From Bacteroidota bacterium (GTDB taxonomy: Bacteria; Bacteroidota; Bacteroidia; Flavobacteriales; Weeksellaceae): a DNA stretch of 54,497 bases. The stretch spans positions 1 through 54,497 of the forward strand of contig JAFDZI010000020.1 in assembly GCA_018266955.1 (NCBI GenBank), in the 5' to 3' direction. The notes below the pieces were generated by a model. It made no database searches and was not told the DNA's origin. It saw nothing but the letters and a program-made list of their open reading frames with translations. This document shows positions 1-7,681 of the stretch, one piece after another; within the stretch, counting starts at the first letter, position 1, and every line of letters starts with the position of its first letter. Both the position numbers and the translations under genes were made by a program.

Positions 1-254
1 AATAAAGTGTGAGTTTGCCCTGGGTTCTTAAATTCGGGATAGTTAAAAACTTCACCAAAACTTTCATCGTTTTTACAAAAAATAAATCTTTTTCATTCCT
101 ATTTATTATTCTATTAATATCATATTTAGGAATAAGCTACAGAAATCGTCCTCCCCCTACTTTGTGTTTTTACAACAATTCTTCGCTTTTCTAATAAAAG
201 CATATAGAATGTAAACATTCATTCTCAATTATTTTTCATTCAAAACACAAACAA
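1..254. other. Window-edge non-coding stretch
   Basis: AT-rich leader before the first recognisable gene. A 61-codon open frame at 9-194 has no family resemblance I recognise and is not called. TACTTTG near 160 is one base short of the Bacteroidota box TAnnTTTG, so the promoter of the RCC1 gene is not firmly located. I see nothing else here. Confidence 0.5.
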
Positions 255-2189
255 ATGATACGCGCAAAAAATTTATTAAAGGTAGCATTATTCGCAATGC
301 TTACTACAAGTGTTGGGATATATGCTCAATCAGGTTGTAATGCCAACACCTTCTTAACCAGTGGCGATCCCAATACAATAGAGTACGACAATTTACTTTC
401 CAACTTTCACTCCACTTTAGTAAGAGAGGCAAATGGGGATGTGAAAACTTGGGGAGAAAACGCCGCATCAAATGGAAACAACCATCTTTTGACCCCAACT
501 ATTGTTAATGCCGCCAATGGGTTTTCATACACAGGAACAATCCTTAGAACCGCAGTTGGTAGTAATTATATAAATAATGACCAGTTTGCATTATTGACAT
601 CTACCGGACTTTATGTGTGGGGGGTTGCAGGAAATTTAGTTTCGACCAACATTAAATCAGGTAATAATTTTGGAACAGTTTCTATTTTAACTTATGGAGG
701 AGCTGCAACTAATACCAATGGTTTACCCGATGGCGTTACCCCATCCCAAGTAAAAATGCTATTTGGCTCACACAAAACTTTAGCCATTGTTACTACTGGT
801 GGGGCTGGATACATCTTATCCGATATCTCACAAAAAAATGGTGATGGCACCACTACAAACGACCATAAATGGCATAGAATAAAAAAGGATGCCACTACAA
901 ACCTCGACAATATCGTAGCGATAAGAGGGGTTTTCGGTGCCATGATGGCATTGACTTCCGATGGAAACATATACACTTGGGGTACTGGCGCTTATCTTGG
1001 AAATAATAACAACAAAGCTCAAAGAAATTATGCCGCATTAATGTCCAAACCAACTGGAGTTACAGGAGTTTATCCTACTGGCACCTACATTAAAACCATA
1101 GGGATGACAACTGATGAAGATGGTAAAGTTAGCTATTATGTATTAGCTTCAGATGGCTTACTTTATAGCCTTGGGGAAAATAATCGTCAACAATTGGGAG
1201 ATTTTACAACAACTGAAAGAAAATCTTGGGTCAATGTTAAAAAAAGTTCTTCTGCTAATTTAGATAATGTTGGCTGGTTTAGCCCACAAGAACATGATAA
1301 AAATGTTCCTGCTGTAAATGCTTTAACCAATGATGGAAAAATCTATGCATGGGGACAAAACGGTGGTAGGATGCTCGCACAAGCCACTTTAGACGGCTAT
1401 TACAATCCTGTTTTATTAAATAATGGCACTTCTGGTATTGCCACAACAGATGTACTGATGGCAGTAGAGACAGGAGGACACACCACCATGGTGATAAAAA
1501 AATGTACTTTCAAATTTGGCTATGTTGGACATAGAGTGAATGGTAGTATGGGAGATGGTACAACTGTAGATGCTTACGAAAATGATTACAATTTTGCCAA
1601 CACACCTCCACTCAATTTATGTGGAGCGGCTACTGTACCAGCGGTGGTCGATTTAAAAATATGTCCTAGTACAACGGCAAATATCAATACAGCATTTGTG
1701 GGTACTGTACCTTTGGGACAAAGTTTACATTGGTACACTACGACCACCAGAGCTCCAGGCTCCGAAATAGTAGCTCCGTTCCTCGTTGGACCAGGTACCT
1801 ATTATGCATTTTTTGAAGGAGATTGTCCAAATCCACCTTATTCTACTGTTCATGTAACTTATTATGTTCCATCGGATCCAGGATATGCTAGTTGTATTTG
1901 CCATAATGCTGCTACCATAGCCTTAGGTCCTGATACTCCTATTGGAATTACCAATCTAAAAAGAGCCGGTGCAGGAAATGGAAACTGGCCAATGATTAGA
2001 AAATCTGGATTTATTGCCATTGAATCTAATGCAAGTGGATTTGTAATCACCAGAAGAACAACGAGCAACATCAGCGGAATTACTAATCCAGTGGAAGGTA
2101 TGATGGTATTCGATACAACAGCAAAATGCTTTAAAATATATTCAGATTCAAATTGGAAATGCTTTAGTACACCAGCTTGCCCTGATTAA
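255..2189 (+). CDS. Secreted RCC1-repeat (beta-propeller) protein
   Basis: 644 residues with a Sec signal peptide (basic MIRAKNLLK, hydrophobic core, cleavage near YAQ-SG). The body carries repeats of the RCC1/ATS1 type, seen as recurring G-x-x-Y-x-W-G units (TWGTGAYLG, YSLGENNRQQLG, YAWGQNG), so residues about 45-425 probably fold as a seven-bladed propeller. About residues 455-545 look like an Ig-like/PKD-type segment found in Bacteroidota adhesins. The last 45 residues hold GMMVFDTTAKCFKIY, a module also found twice in the next gene. There is no obvious T9SS sorting domain, unlike the RCC1 protein at the other end of the window. Location is periplasmic or surface; ligand unknown. Confidence 0.7.
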   Translation: MIRAKNLLKVALFAMLTTSVGIYAQSGCNANTFLTSGDPNTIEYDNLLSNFHSTLVREANGDVKTWGENAASNGNNHLLTPTIVNAANGFSYTGTILRTAVGSNYINNDQFALLTSTGLYVWGVAGNLVSTNIKSGNNFGTVSILTYGGAATNTNGLPDGVTPSQVKMLFGSHKTLAIVTTGGAGYILSDISQKNGDGTTTNDHKWHRIKKDATTNLDNIVAIRGVFGAMMALTSDGNIYTWGTGAYLGNNNNKAQRNYAALMSKPTGVTGVYPTGTYIKTIGMTTDEDGKVSYYVLASDGLLYSLGENNRQQLGDFTTTERKSWVNVKKSSSANLDNVGWFSPQEHDKNVPAVNALTNDGKIYAWGQNGGRMLAQATLDGYYNPVLLNNGTSGIATTDVLMAVETGGHTTMVIKKCTFKFGYVGHRVNGSMGDGTTVDAYENDYNFANTPPLNLCGAATVPAVVDLKICPSTTANINTAFVGTVPLGQSLHWYTTTTRAPGSEIVAPFLVGPGTYYAFFEGDCPNPPYSTVHVTYYVPSDPGYASCICHNAATIALGPDTPIGITNLKRAGAGNGNWPMIRKSGFIAIESNASGFVITRRTTSNISGITNPVEGMMVFDTTAKCFKIYSDSNWKCFSTPACPD

Positions 2190-2210
2190 TTAACCTTAAA
2201 TAACACAAAA

Positions 2211-2753
2211 ATGAAAACAATATATTTAGCTCTTTTGATGTTTGCTTCATCATTAGGATATTCACAAATCATAATCGGAGATAATGTGGGAACAGCCACC
2301 GACAAAACAAGTGTTTTACTTGAATTTGCCATGGGACAAAATAGAGGTATTATTTTACCTTATGTTCGTACCTTACCAACTACTAATTTAGTGGCAGGAA
2401 CCATCGTTCTCGATGCCACTGACCCTACACAAGCTAAGGTAAAAATGTACGATGGTACAGCTTGGGTTGATTTAAGTAGTGGCGTAGGTGCAAATATTAC
2501 AACCTATCTGGCATCACAACCAAGTACTACCACAGCAGATCCTAACGCAAAAGTTATCATTGGTAGTAATACTACAAGTGCAGACGGCGTTCTTGTTTTA
2601 GAGTCGAGTACCAAGGCTATGGTACTTCCTATGGTAGGAGATACAGCTAGTATTCCGGAACCAGCACCAGGAATGATGGTTTATGTAAACAAACCAGGTT
2701 TTAAAAGATTAGCTGTTTACAATGGCGCAGTATGGACCTATTGGAAGCCATAA
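2211..2753 (+). CDS. Small secreted protein with fibre-like repeats
   Basis: 180 residues with a clear signal peptide (MKTIYLALLMFASSLGYSQ). Two copies of a short module are visible, GTIVLDATDPTQAKVKMYDGTAWVDL at about 61-86 (given for position only) and GMMVYVNK..AVYNGAVWTYW at the C-terminus. The same module closes the upstream RCC1 protein. It resembles the G-x-M-V-Y-(n)-x-x-x-x-Y-(n)-G-x-x-W pattern common in Bacteroidota surface proteins and phage tail-fibre-like proteins. Starting 21 bp after the RCC1 gene, it is probably co-transcribed and may work with it at the cell surface. Function unknown. Confidence 0.65.
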   Translation: MKTIYLALLMFASSLGYSQIIIGDNVGTATDKTSVLLEFAMGQNRGIILPYVRTLPTTNLVAGTIVLDATDPTQAKVKMYDGTAWVDLSSGVGANITTYLASQPSTTTADPNAKVIIGSNTTSADGVLVLESSTKAMVLPMVGDTASIPEPAPGMMVYVNKPGFKRLAVYNGAVWTYWKP

Positions 2754-2770
2754 ACAAATTTTAATATTGA

Positions 2771-2808
2771 AAAACAGCCATATTCTATAGTCAGAATATG
2801 GCTGTTTT
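2771..2808. terminator. Bidirectional terminator
   Basis: A 16-bp perfect stem (AAAACAGCCATATTCT, 2771-2786, pairing with 2793-2808) around a 6-nt loop, with A and T tracts on its two flanks. It sits between convergent genes and can end transcription from both sides. Confidence 0.9.
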
Positions 2809-2809
2809 A

Positions 2810-3757
2810 TTAATTGGTTAATATAAAATCCATCGTTGGTATTTCCATTGTTTTATTGAGTACGCTTATTTCTAAATCAATTATCGATTTTAGTGTTTTA
2901 TAATTTATTTTATCCGAATCATCTCCATGTTTGTGGTAATCGGGATGTCCTCCAGTATGAAAAAACAAAACCGGTATTTTTTTATCATAGAAAGAAGTTT
3001 GATCCGAACCACCCCGTCCATCTTTTCCTAAATTGAAATGAATGTCTGAGACAAGACCATCAAAAGCTTTCTCAAAACCTTTGCTGGTTCCATATCCAAT
3101 AACTGACAAACCATTATCGGGGTTATATCGGCCAATCATATCCATATTGAGCATCCAATGAATTTTATTAAGAGACAAAGTTGGATTGTCAACAAAGTAT
3201 TTAGATCCTAATAGGCCTAACTCCTCGCCACTAAAAGCAATAAAAAGAATATTGTTCGTTTCTTTAACCTTATTTTGAGTATAGTATTTTGCTAATGCCA
3301 AAAGCCCAGCAACCCCAGAAGCATTATCATCAGCGCCATTGTGGATTTTTCCTAGATTTTGTGGTTCGTCTTTAGAGTTTCCTAATTCGCCATGTCCAAT
3401 ATGGTCATAATGTGCTCCAATCACTATGGTTTTTTCGGCTCCATTATCTAAGAACCCAATGATATTGGATGCCTTTCTTAAGCTATCATTTACTTTTACT
3501 TTCTTAACTTTGGCAATAAAATCTTGCCTATACCCCATTGATCCTTTAGGTTGTAGTCCCAGTTTTTTAAATTGTCTTTCTATGTATTTTCCCGCTTTAG
3601 CCAACTCTTTACTTCCTGTTTGTCGGCCTTTCATTCGGTCTGAGGAAAGAAATTCAATTTGTTTTTTTAAGTATTTTTCAGTGACTTGATTGGTTTGCCC
3701 CGAATAAAACAAGGGTGTGAGCAAAGCAACATATAGGAGGATAAATTTAAACTTCAT
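2810..3757 (-). CDS. M28-family zinc aminopeptidase, secreted
   Basis: 315 residues with an N-terminal signal peptide (MKFKFILLYVALLTPLFYSG). Family M28 di-zinc motifs are in order: GAHYDHIG with first ligand H116, NGADDNASG (bridging Asp near 143), FSGEELGLLGS (catalytic Glu and ligand near 178-179), NMDMIGR (D206), and a late HTGGHPDYHKHGDD block for the final His ligand. It should remove N-terminal residues from peptides in the periplasm or outside the cell. The start lies 8 bp after the helicase stop, so the two probably share a transcript. Substrate preference cannot be read from the sequence. Confidence 0.9.
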   Translation of the reverse strand: MKFKFILLYVALLTPLFYSGQTNQVTEKYLKKQIEFLSSDRMKGRQTGSKELAKAGKYIERQFKKLGLQPKGSMGYRQDFIAKVKKVKVNDSLRKASNIIGFLDNGAEKTIVIGAHYDHIGHGELGNSKDEPQNLGKIHNGADDNASGVAGLLALAKYYTQNKVKETNNILFIAFSGEELGLLGSKYFVDNPTLSLNKIHWMLNMDMIGRYNPDNGLSVIGYGTSKGFEKAFDGLVSDIHFNLGKDGRGGSDQTSFYDKKIPVLFFHTGGHPDYHKHGDDSDKINYKTLKSIIDLEISVLNKTMEIPTMDFILTN

Positions 3758-3765
3758 ATTATTAA

Positions 3766-5073
3766 CTAATAAGCTATTTCAATTTTTACTTTATTGTTTT
3801 TAAGTCTTTCATTTTTTAAATGAATAAGTAAATTTTGCATTTTATTTCGGTCTATAGCAACATAGGAAGAGGTATCCTTCACTTCAATAAGTCCTATCTC
3901 CTCTTTATTTAGTTTGCCTTTCTTTATGAGATAGCCTACAATATCTACTTTGTTTACTTTATCTTTTTTACCAACGGAGATATACAAGGTTTGAAAAGTA
4001 TTTTGCTGTGGGAGTCTATATTTTTCAACCAAAGATTCTTCACTTATTTTAGTTTTTAAGAATGGGAAATTTTCTTCATCTGTCATTATCAGATAGACAA
4101 ATCCTTTAGCATTCATCCTAGCAGTTCGTCCATTTCTGTGTATAAAAGCGTCTTCCTTAGGAGGAAGCTGGTAGTGTATTATAGATTCCACCTCAGGGAT
4201 ATCCAAACCTCTGGCTGCTAAATCTGTTGTGATAAGAATTTGCGAAGAAGAGTTTCTAAATTTTAATAAAGCCCTTTCCCGTTCATCTTGTTCCATTCCT
4301 CCATGAAAAGTTTCTCTATCAATTCCTTTTTGTCTAAGCAATTCTGAAATTCTATCCACTGCATCTCTGTGATTACAAAATATCAGAGTTCTTTTATTTC
4401 CAATTTTACATACCAAACGAAACAAGGTTTCCAGTTTTTCTTCGGCAGTCGTTAGTACTTTTTTGAATTGCAAGTCAGGTAGTACGGAGGATGTTTTTAA
4501 AAAAGAAAGTATTTTTTCTTGCTTCAAACCTACGAAACTAGGTAAAGAATCCATTGCAGTTGCTGAAGTTAAGAACCTTTGTTGTAGTCCGACTAAAGCA
4601 GAGACTATAAAAGACATATCATCTTGAAAACCAAATTCTAAGGCTTTATCAAATTCATCTAACGCTAGGGTATGTATGCTTTCTGGTTGAAAGGATGAAT
4701 TTCTTAGGTGATAGGCGATTCTCCCAGGAGTTCCAATTAAAACGGCAGGAGCTTGACTTAGAGAATTTATTTCTATTTTTTTATCATGACCTCCATAGCA
4801 AACAGATACTTTGAAACCCGTTCCCATGTTTTTGAAAACTTGTTCTATCTGCAATGCCAATTCTCTTGCTGGCACCAAAATCATGGCTTGAATTCCTTTT
4901 TTTTCCTTGGACAAATTCCTTAACAGTGGCAATAGAAAGGCCAAAGTTTTGCCTGATCCTGTAGGTGAGAGTAGCACGATGTCCTTTTTATTTTCGGATG
5001 CGTGGTAAGTAGATTGTTGCATTGGATTCAAGGACTGAATTTGCAAATTTTGGAGAATTAATTCTAAGTTCAT
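3766..5073 (-). CDS. DEAD-box RNA helicase, DbpA-like
   Basis: About 435 residues. It has the helicase core motifs: Walker A SPTGSGKT (36-43), motif Ia PAREL, TPGR, motif II, motif III SAT (170-172), ARGLD and the arginine-finger motif HRNGRTAR. Motif II reads DEFD (139-142) rather than DEAD, keeping both acidic residues. The last 75 residues resemble the DbpA RNA-binding domain (KVDIVGYLIKKG), which in E. coli recognises 23S rRNA hairpin 92, so a role in 50S assembly is likely. Start: two adjacent ATGs (5076 and 5073) follow a TATTTTTG box; the second leaves a 4-bp gap as in other genes here. Upstream codons read through the promoter and are excluded. Confidence 0.88.
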   Translation of the reverse strand: MNLELILQNLQIQSLNPMQQSTYHASENKKDIVLLSPTGSGKTLAFLLPLLRNLSKEKKGIQAMILVPARELALQIEQVFKNMGTGFKVSVCYGGHDKKIEINSLSQAPAVLIGTPGRIAYHLRNSSFQPESIHTLALDEFDKALEFGFQDDMSFIVSALVGLQQRFLTSATAMDSLPSFVGLKQEKILSFLKTSSVLPDLQFKKVLTTAEEKLETLFRLVCKIGNKRTLIFCNHRDAVDRISELLRQKGIDRETFHGGMEQDERERALLKFRNSSSQILITTDLAARGLDIPEVESIIHYQLPPKEDAFIHRNGRTARMNAKGFVYLIMTDEENFPFLKTKISEESLVEKYRLPQQNTFQTLYISVGKKDKVNKVDIVGYLIKKGKLNKEEIGLIEVKDTSSYVAIDRNKMQNLLIHLKNERLKNNKVKIEIAY

Positions 5074-5077
5074 CATG

Positions 5078-5085
5078 CAAAAATA
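5078..5085 (-). promoter_or_regulatory. Candidate -7 box of the helicase gene
   Basis: TATTTTTG on the minus strand matches the Bacteroidota -7 consensus TAnnTTTG and ends 1 and 4 bp before the two candidate ATGs. Transcription would begin at or next to the start codon. No clear -33 TTTG is seen. Confidence 0.55.
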
Positions 5086-5220
5086 CATATTCTTTTACTA
5101 AAGTGTCTATAAGGGTAAAAACTTCAAAAAAGAGCAGATTCATCTAATTCAAAAATGATTTTAATTTAGAATAAATACTCCGAGGGGTAGATTTCACAAA
5201 TTATTCTCATAAAATATGAG

Positions 5221-5228
5221 TAATTTTG
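5221..5228 (+). promoter_or_regulatory. Candidate -7 box of the AAA+ gene
   Basis: TAATTTTG matches TAnnTTTG and lies 23 bp before the ATG of the AAA+ ATPase. No clear -33 element is seen. Confidence 0.5.
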
Positions 5229-5251
5229 AACTCTTTAATCAATCCTAAACC

Positions 5252-5956
5252 ATGAATGTAGTCGATTTACTTATTTTTGAAAGAGAAAAAGTTAATTGGG
5301 AAGATGTTGTATTAAGCGACGAGAACAAACAGACCCTGCAACAATTATTAAAAGAATTCCGATATATAGAGGAATTAAAGAAATATAACTTACCCGTCAA
5401 CAACAAAGTTTTGCTCCATGGCCATACAGGATGTGGAAAAACCATGACGGCAAAAGCCATTGCTTGCCAATTAGACAAACCTTTGTTGGTGTTGGATTTA
5501 AGTAGTTTTGTTTCAGCCAGAATTGGTGAGACCGCCAAAAATATTAAATTGATTTTTGATAAAGCGGAAAGAGATAAAGCAGTTTTATTTCTGGATGAAT
5601 TCGATCATTTAGGGAAAATGCGCTCCAATGATGACCACGATGTAGGAGAAATGAGAAGATTAGTAAATTCCTTACTCCAAATGATGGATCAGTTTTCAGA
5701 AAAAGGATTATTGATCGCTGCCACCAATCATATCGATATTTTGGATACGGCTCTTTTAAGAAGATTTCAACTAAAAATAGAATACCAACTCCCAGGAAAA
5801 ATAGTTTTAGATGAATACTATGACAAGTTGGTTAATGATTTTCCAGAAGACTTACGAAATATTAAGAGACTCTATAATGTTTCATTTGCCGAAGCGAAGG
5901 ACGATGCATTAACCCAAATAAAAAGTAAACTCATCCATCAATTAGAACAAAAATAA
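5252..5956 (+). CDS. Small AAA+ ATPase
   Basis: 234 residues, essentially one AAA+ module. Visible are Walker A GHTGCGKT (57-64), Walker B LFLDEFD (acidic pair 115-118), sensor 1 AATNH (156-160) and an Arg-finger pair LLRRF (168-172), followed by a short helical lid. It resembles SpoVK/FtsH-type AAA domains but has no protease, no transmembrane segment and no long N-terminal domain. Some related small AAA proteins pair with a subtilase; no such partner is adjacent here. It stands alone, divergent from the helicase gene. Target unknown. Confidence 0.75.
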   Translation: MNVVDLLIFEREKVNWEDVVLSDENKQTLQQLLKEFRYIEELKKYNLPVNNKVLLHGHTGCGKTMTAKAIACQLDKPLLVLDLSSFVSARIGETAKNIKLIFDKAERDKAVLFLDEFDHLGKMRSNDDHDVGEMRRLVNSLLQMMDQFSEKGLLIAATNHIDILDTALLRRFQLKIEYQLPGKIVLDEYYDKLVNDFPEDLRNIKRLYNVSFAEAKDDALTQIKSKLIHQLEQK

Positions 5957-5970
5957 TTTATTCCTTATAA

Positions 5971-6165
5971 GAGCCTGTTTAAATTTTATCGAAAAAAAAG
6001 TTTATAACTCTTAAAAACTATCTTTACATTATTTTTTTGCTCTTTTAAGCCTATTTTTCACTTTTTATTTTTGATTTATCCCGATAAATCTGCATTTAAA
6101 AAGCAAAAAATCCTTCTTAAAATAGTTATAAAAAATAATTGTAATAAAAAAATTTAAACAGGCTC
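5971..6165. mobile_element. MITE-like element, copy 1 (195 bp)
   Basis: Begins GAGCCTGTTTAAA (5971-5983) and ends with its exact reverse complement (6153-6165). The flanks are TAA (5968-5970) and TAA (6166-6168), consistent with a 3-bp target duplication. The AT-rich interior has no useful ORF and matches in blocks with 37549-37740, for example GCTCTTTTAAGCCTATTTTTC and AGCAAAAAATCC. Non-autonomous; the mobilising transposase is not in the window. The GAGCCTGTT terminus recalls some IS5-group elements, which is inference. Confidence 0.8.
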
Positions 6166-6171
6166 TAAATA

Positions 6172-6211
6172 AAAAAAGTCCAGATAACAAGAATGTAATC
6201 TGGACTTTTTT
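6172..6211. terminator. Bidirectional terminator after nuoN
   Basis: A 14-bp stem (AAAAAAGTCCAGAT with ATCTGGACTTTTTT) around a 12-nt loop. It starts 7 bp after the MITE copy and ends 10 bp before the nuoN stop, so it terminates the nuo operon and can also stop transcripts from the AAA+ gene. Confidence 0.88.
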
Positions 6212-6221
6212 GGAAATCAAT

Positions 6222-7601
6222 TTACAATGCAAATGCAATTTTAAACAAATCAGGATAGATACCCAAAGTAATTAACATGATTATTATTAATACAGCTACT
6301 GCATTATATGTTATTGAAACTCTTTCGGAAGTATTAAAGCTACTTTCTTTGTAAAAAAACATAGCGATTATTAATCGTAAATAATAAGCTATGGAAACTG
6401 CAGAGCCTAAAATCGCAATTAAAACAATTAGTGGATTGGTTACAATCGCTTGAGAAAAGATTCCGAATTTCCCAATAAAACCAGCGGTAAGAGGAACTCC
6501 AGCCATAGAAAGCAATGCGATGGCTGCTACAATAGAAATTAGTACTTCATTCTTAGCCAAACCTTTGAAGGCCATTATAGAACATTCTCTTTTTAGTTTC
6601 TCTACCCATATTAAACTCATGAATACTCCCACTGTTGCGATGGAATATGCAAAAAGATAAAAAGCCAGGTTATATACTGATGAATTTGTTGTTCCAAAGA
6701 AAATTAAAGCGATGTAGCCCGCATGAGATACGGATGAATAAGCCAACATTCTTTTGGCATTGGATTGTGCTAATCCCATTGCATTGGCCAACAATAGTGT
6801 AATGATAACCAAAACACCAATGATCTGTATCCACTCCGGAACGATTCCTCCAAAAGCAATTGTCATGAGTCTAAAGAATCCGAAGAATGCAGAAATTTTC
6901 ACAACCGTCATCATAAACACTGAAATTAACGATGGGGTACCCTGATATACATCTGGGCTCCACATGTGAAAAGGTGCTAAAGAAACTTTAAACGCTAAAG
7001 CGACCAACATCATGATTGCCCCTAATTTGAACATTAAATTTCCTTGGGCTTTTGTACCGAATTCTTGTATTTGATATAAATCAAAACTACCCGTAGAGCC
7101 ATAAATCATTGCAACACCAAACAATAAAAACCCAGTTGCAAAAGCACCCATCAACAAATATTTAATGGAAGCTTCGGTAGAACGAAGATCTGTTTTGTTT
7201 GCTCCAGCCAATACATAGAGAGGTATGGATAAAATTTCTACACCAAGAAATAAAGTAACAAGATTTTGGTAACTGAACAATATAATCCCACCACACAAGG
7301 ATATTAGCATGAGTGCATATAATTCGGATTGGTGGCTTCTGTGGTTGCTAAATGCAAAACCTGCAATCATAAAGATTAAGATGGTAACCACAATAGAAAT
7401 TTTCGTGAAAAGTGCTGCATTAGTTCCGAATTCGAACATATGTTTGTATTGGTCGAAGAAGGAACACTCCGGCAGATAAGAAAAATACAACGCTACAAGC
7501 AATCCAATGATTCCGATGTATCTGGACCATTTCCCATTGCTGAAAACTCCAGCAAATAATGCGGCCAAAGCTGTTAGAAAAACAATAATAAAAACTGTCA
7601 T
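6222..7601 (-). CDS. nuoN: NADH-quinone oxidoreductase subunit N
   Basis: 459 residues and about 14 hydrophobic segments, the usual size for NuoN. It is one of the three antiporter-like proton-channel subunits of the complex I membrane arm. The Mrp-antiporter core is recognisable: the Glu-bearing LGVEILSIPLYVLAG, Lys-bearing helices around LAPFHMWSPDVYQG, and KRMLAYSSVSHAGY in the discontinuous helix region. Last gene of the operon, 80 bp after nuoM, the widest gap in the distal half, and followed by a strong terminator. Confidence 0.95.
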   Translation of the reverse strand: MTVFIIVFLTALAALFAGVFSNGKWSRYIGIIGLLVALYFSYLPECSFFDQYKHMFEFGTNAALFTKISIVVTILIFMIAGFAFSNHRSHQSELYALMLISLCGGIILFSYQNLVTLFLGVEILSIPLYVLAGANKTDLRSTEASIKYLLMGAFATGFLLFGVAMIYGSTGSFDLYQIQEFGTKAQGNLMFKLGAIMMLVALAFKVSLAPFHMWSPDVYQGTPSLISVFMMTVVKISAFFGFFRLMTIAFGGIVPEWIQIIGVLVIITLLLANAMGLAQSNAKRMLAYSSVSHAGYIALIFFGTTNSSVYNLAFYLFAYSIATVGVFMSLIWVEKLKRECSIMAFKGLAKNEVLISIVAAIALLSMAGVPLTAGFIGKFGIFSQAIVTNPLIVLIAILGSAVSIAYYLRLIIAMFFYKESSFNTSERVSITYNAVAVLIIIMLITLGIYPDLFKIAFAL

Positions 7602-7681
7602 GTTATAATTTTGAGTTGAAAGTATCCGCTAAATCGCTTGTACTTTGATTCTACTTAATTCTTAATTTAACTTTAATCTAT

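Noticed and set aside
9..194. 61-codon open frame at the left edge
   Set aside because: Low-complexity AT-rich frame with no start context or family likeness.
692..1022. Open frames antisense to the RCC1 gene
   Set aside because: Shadows of a clear coding frame; composition follows the real gene.
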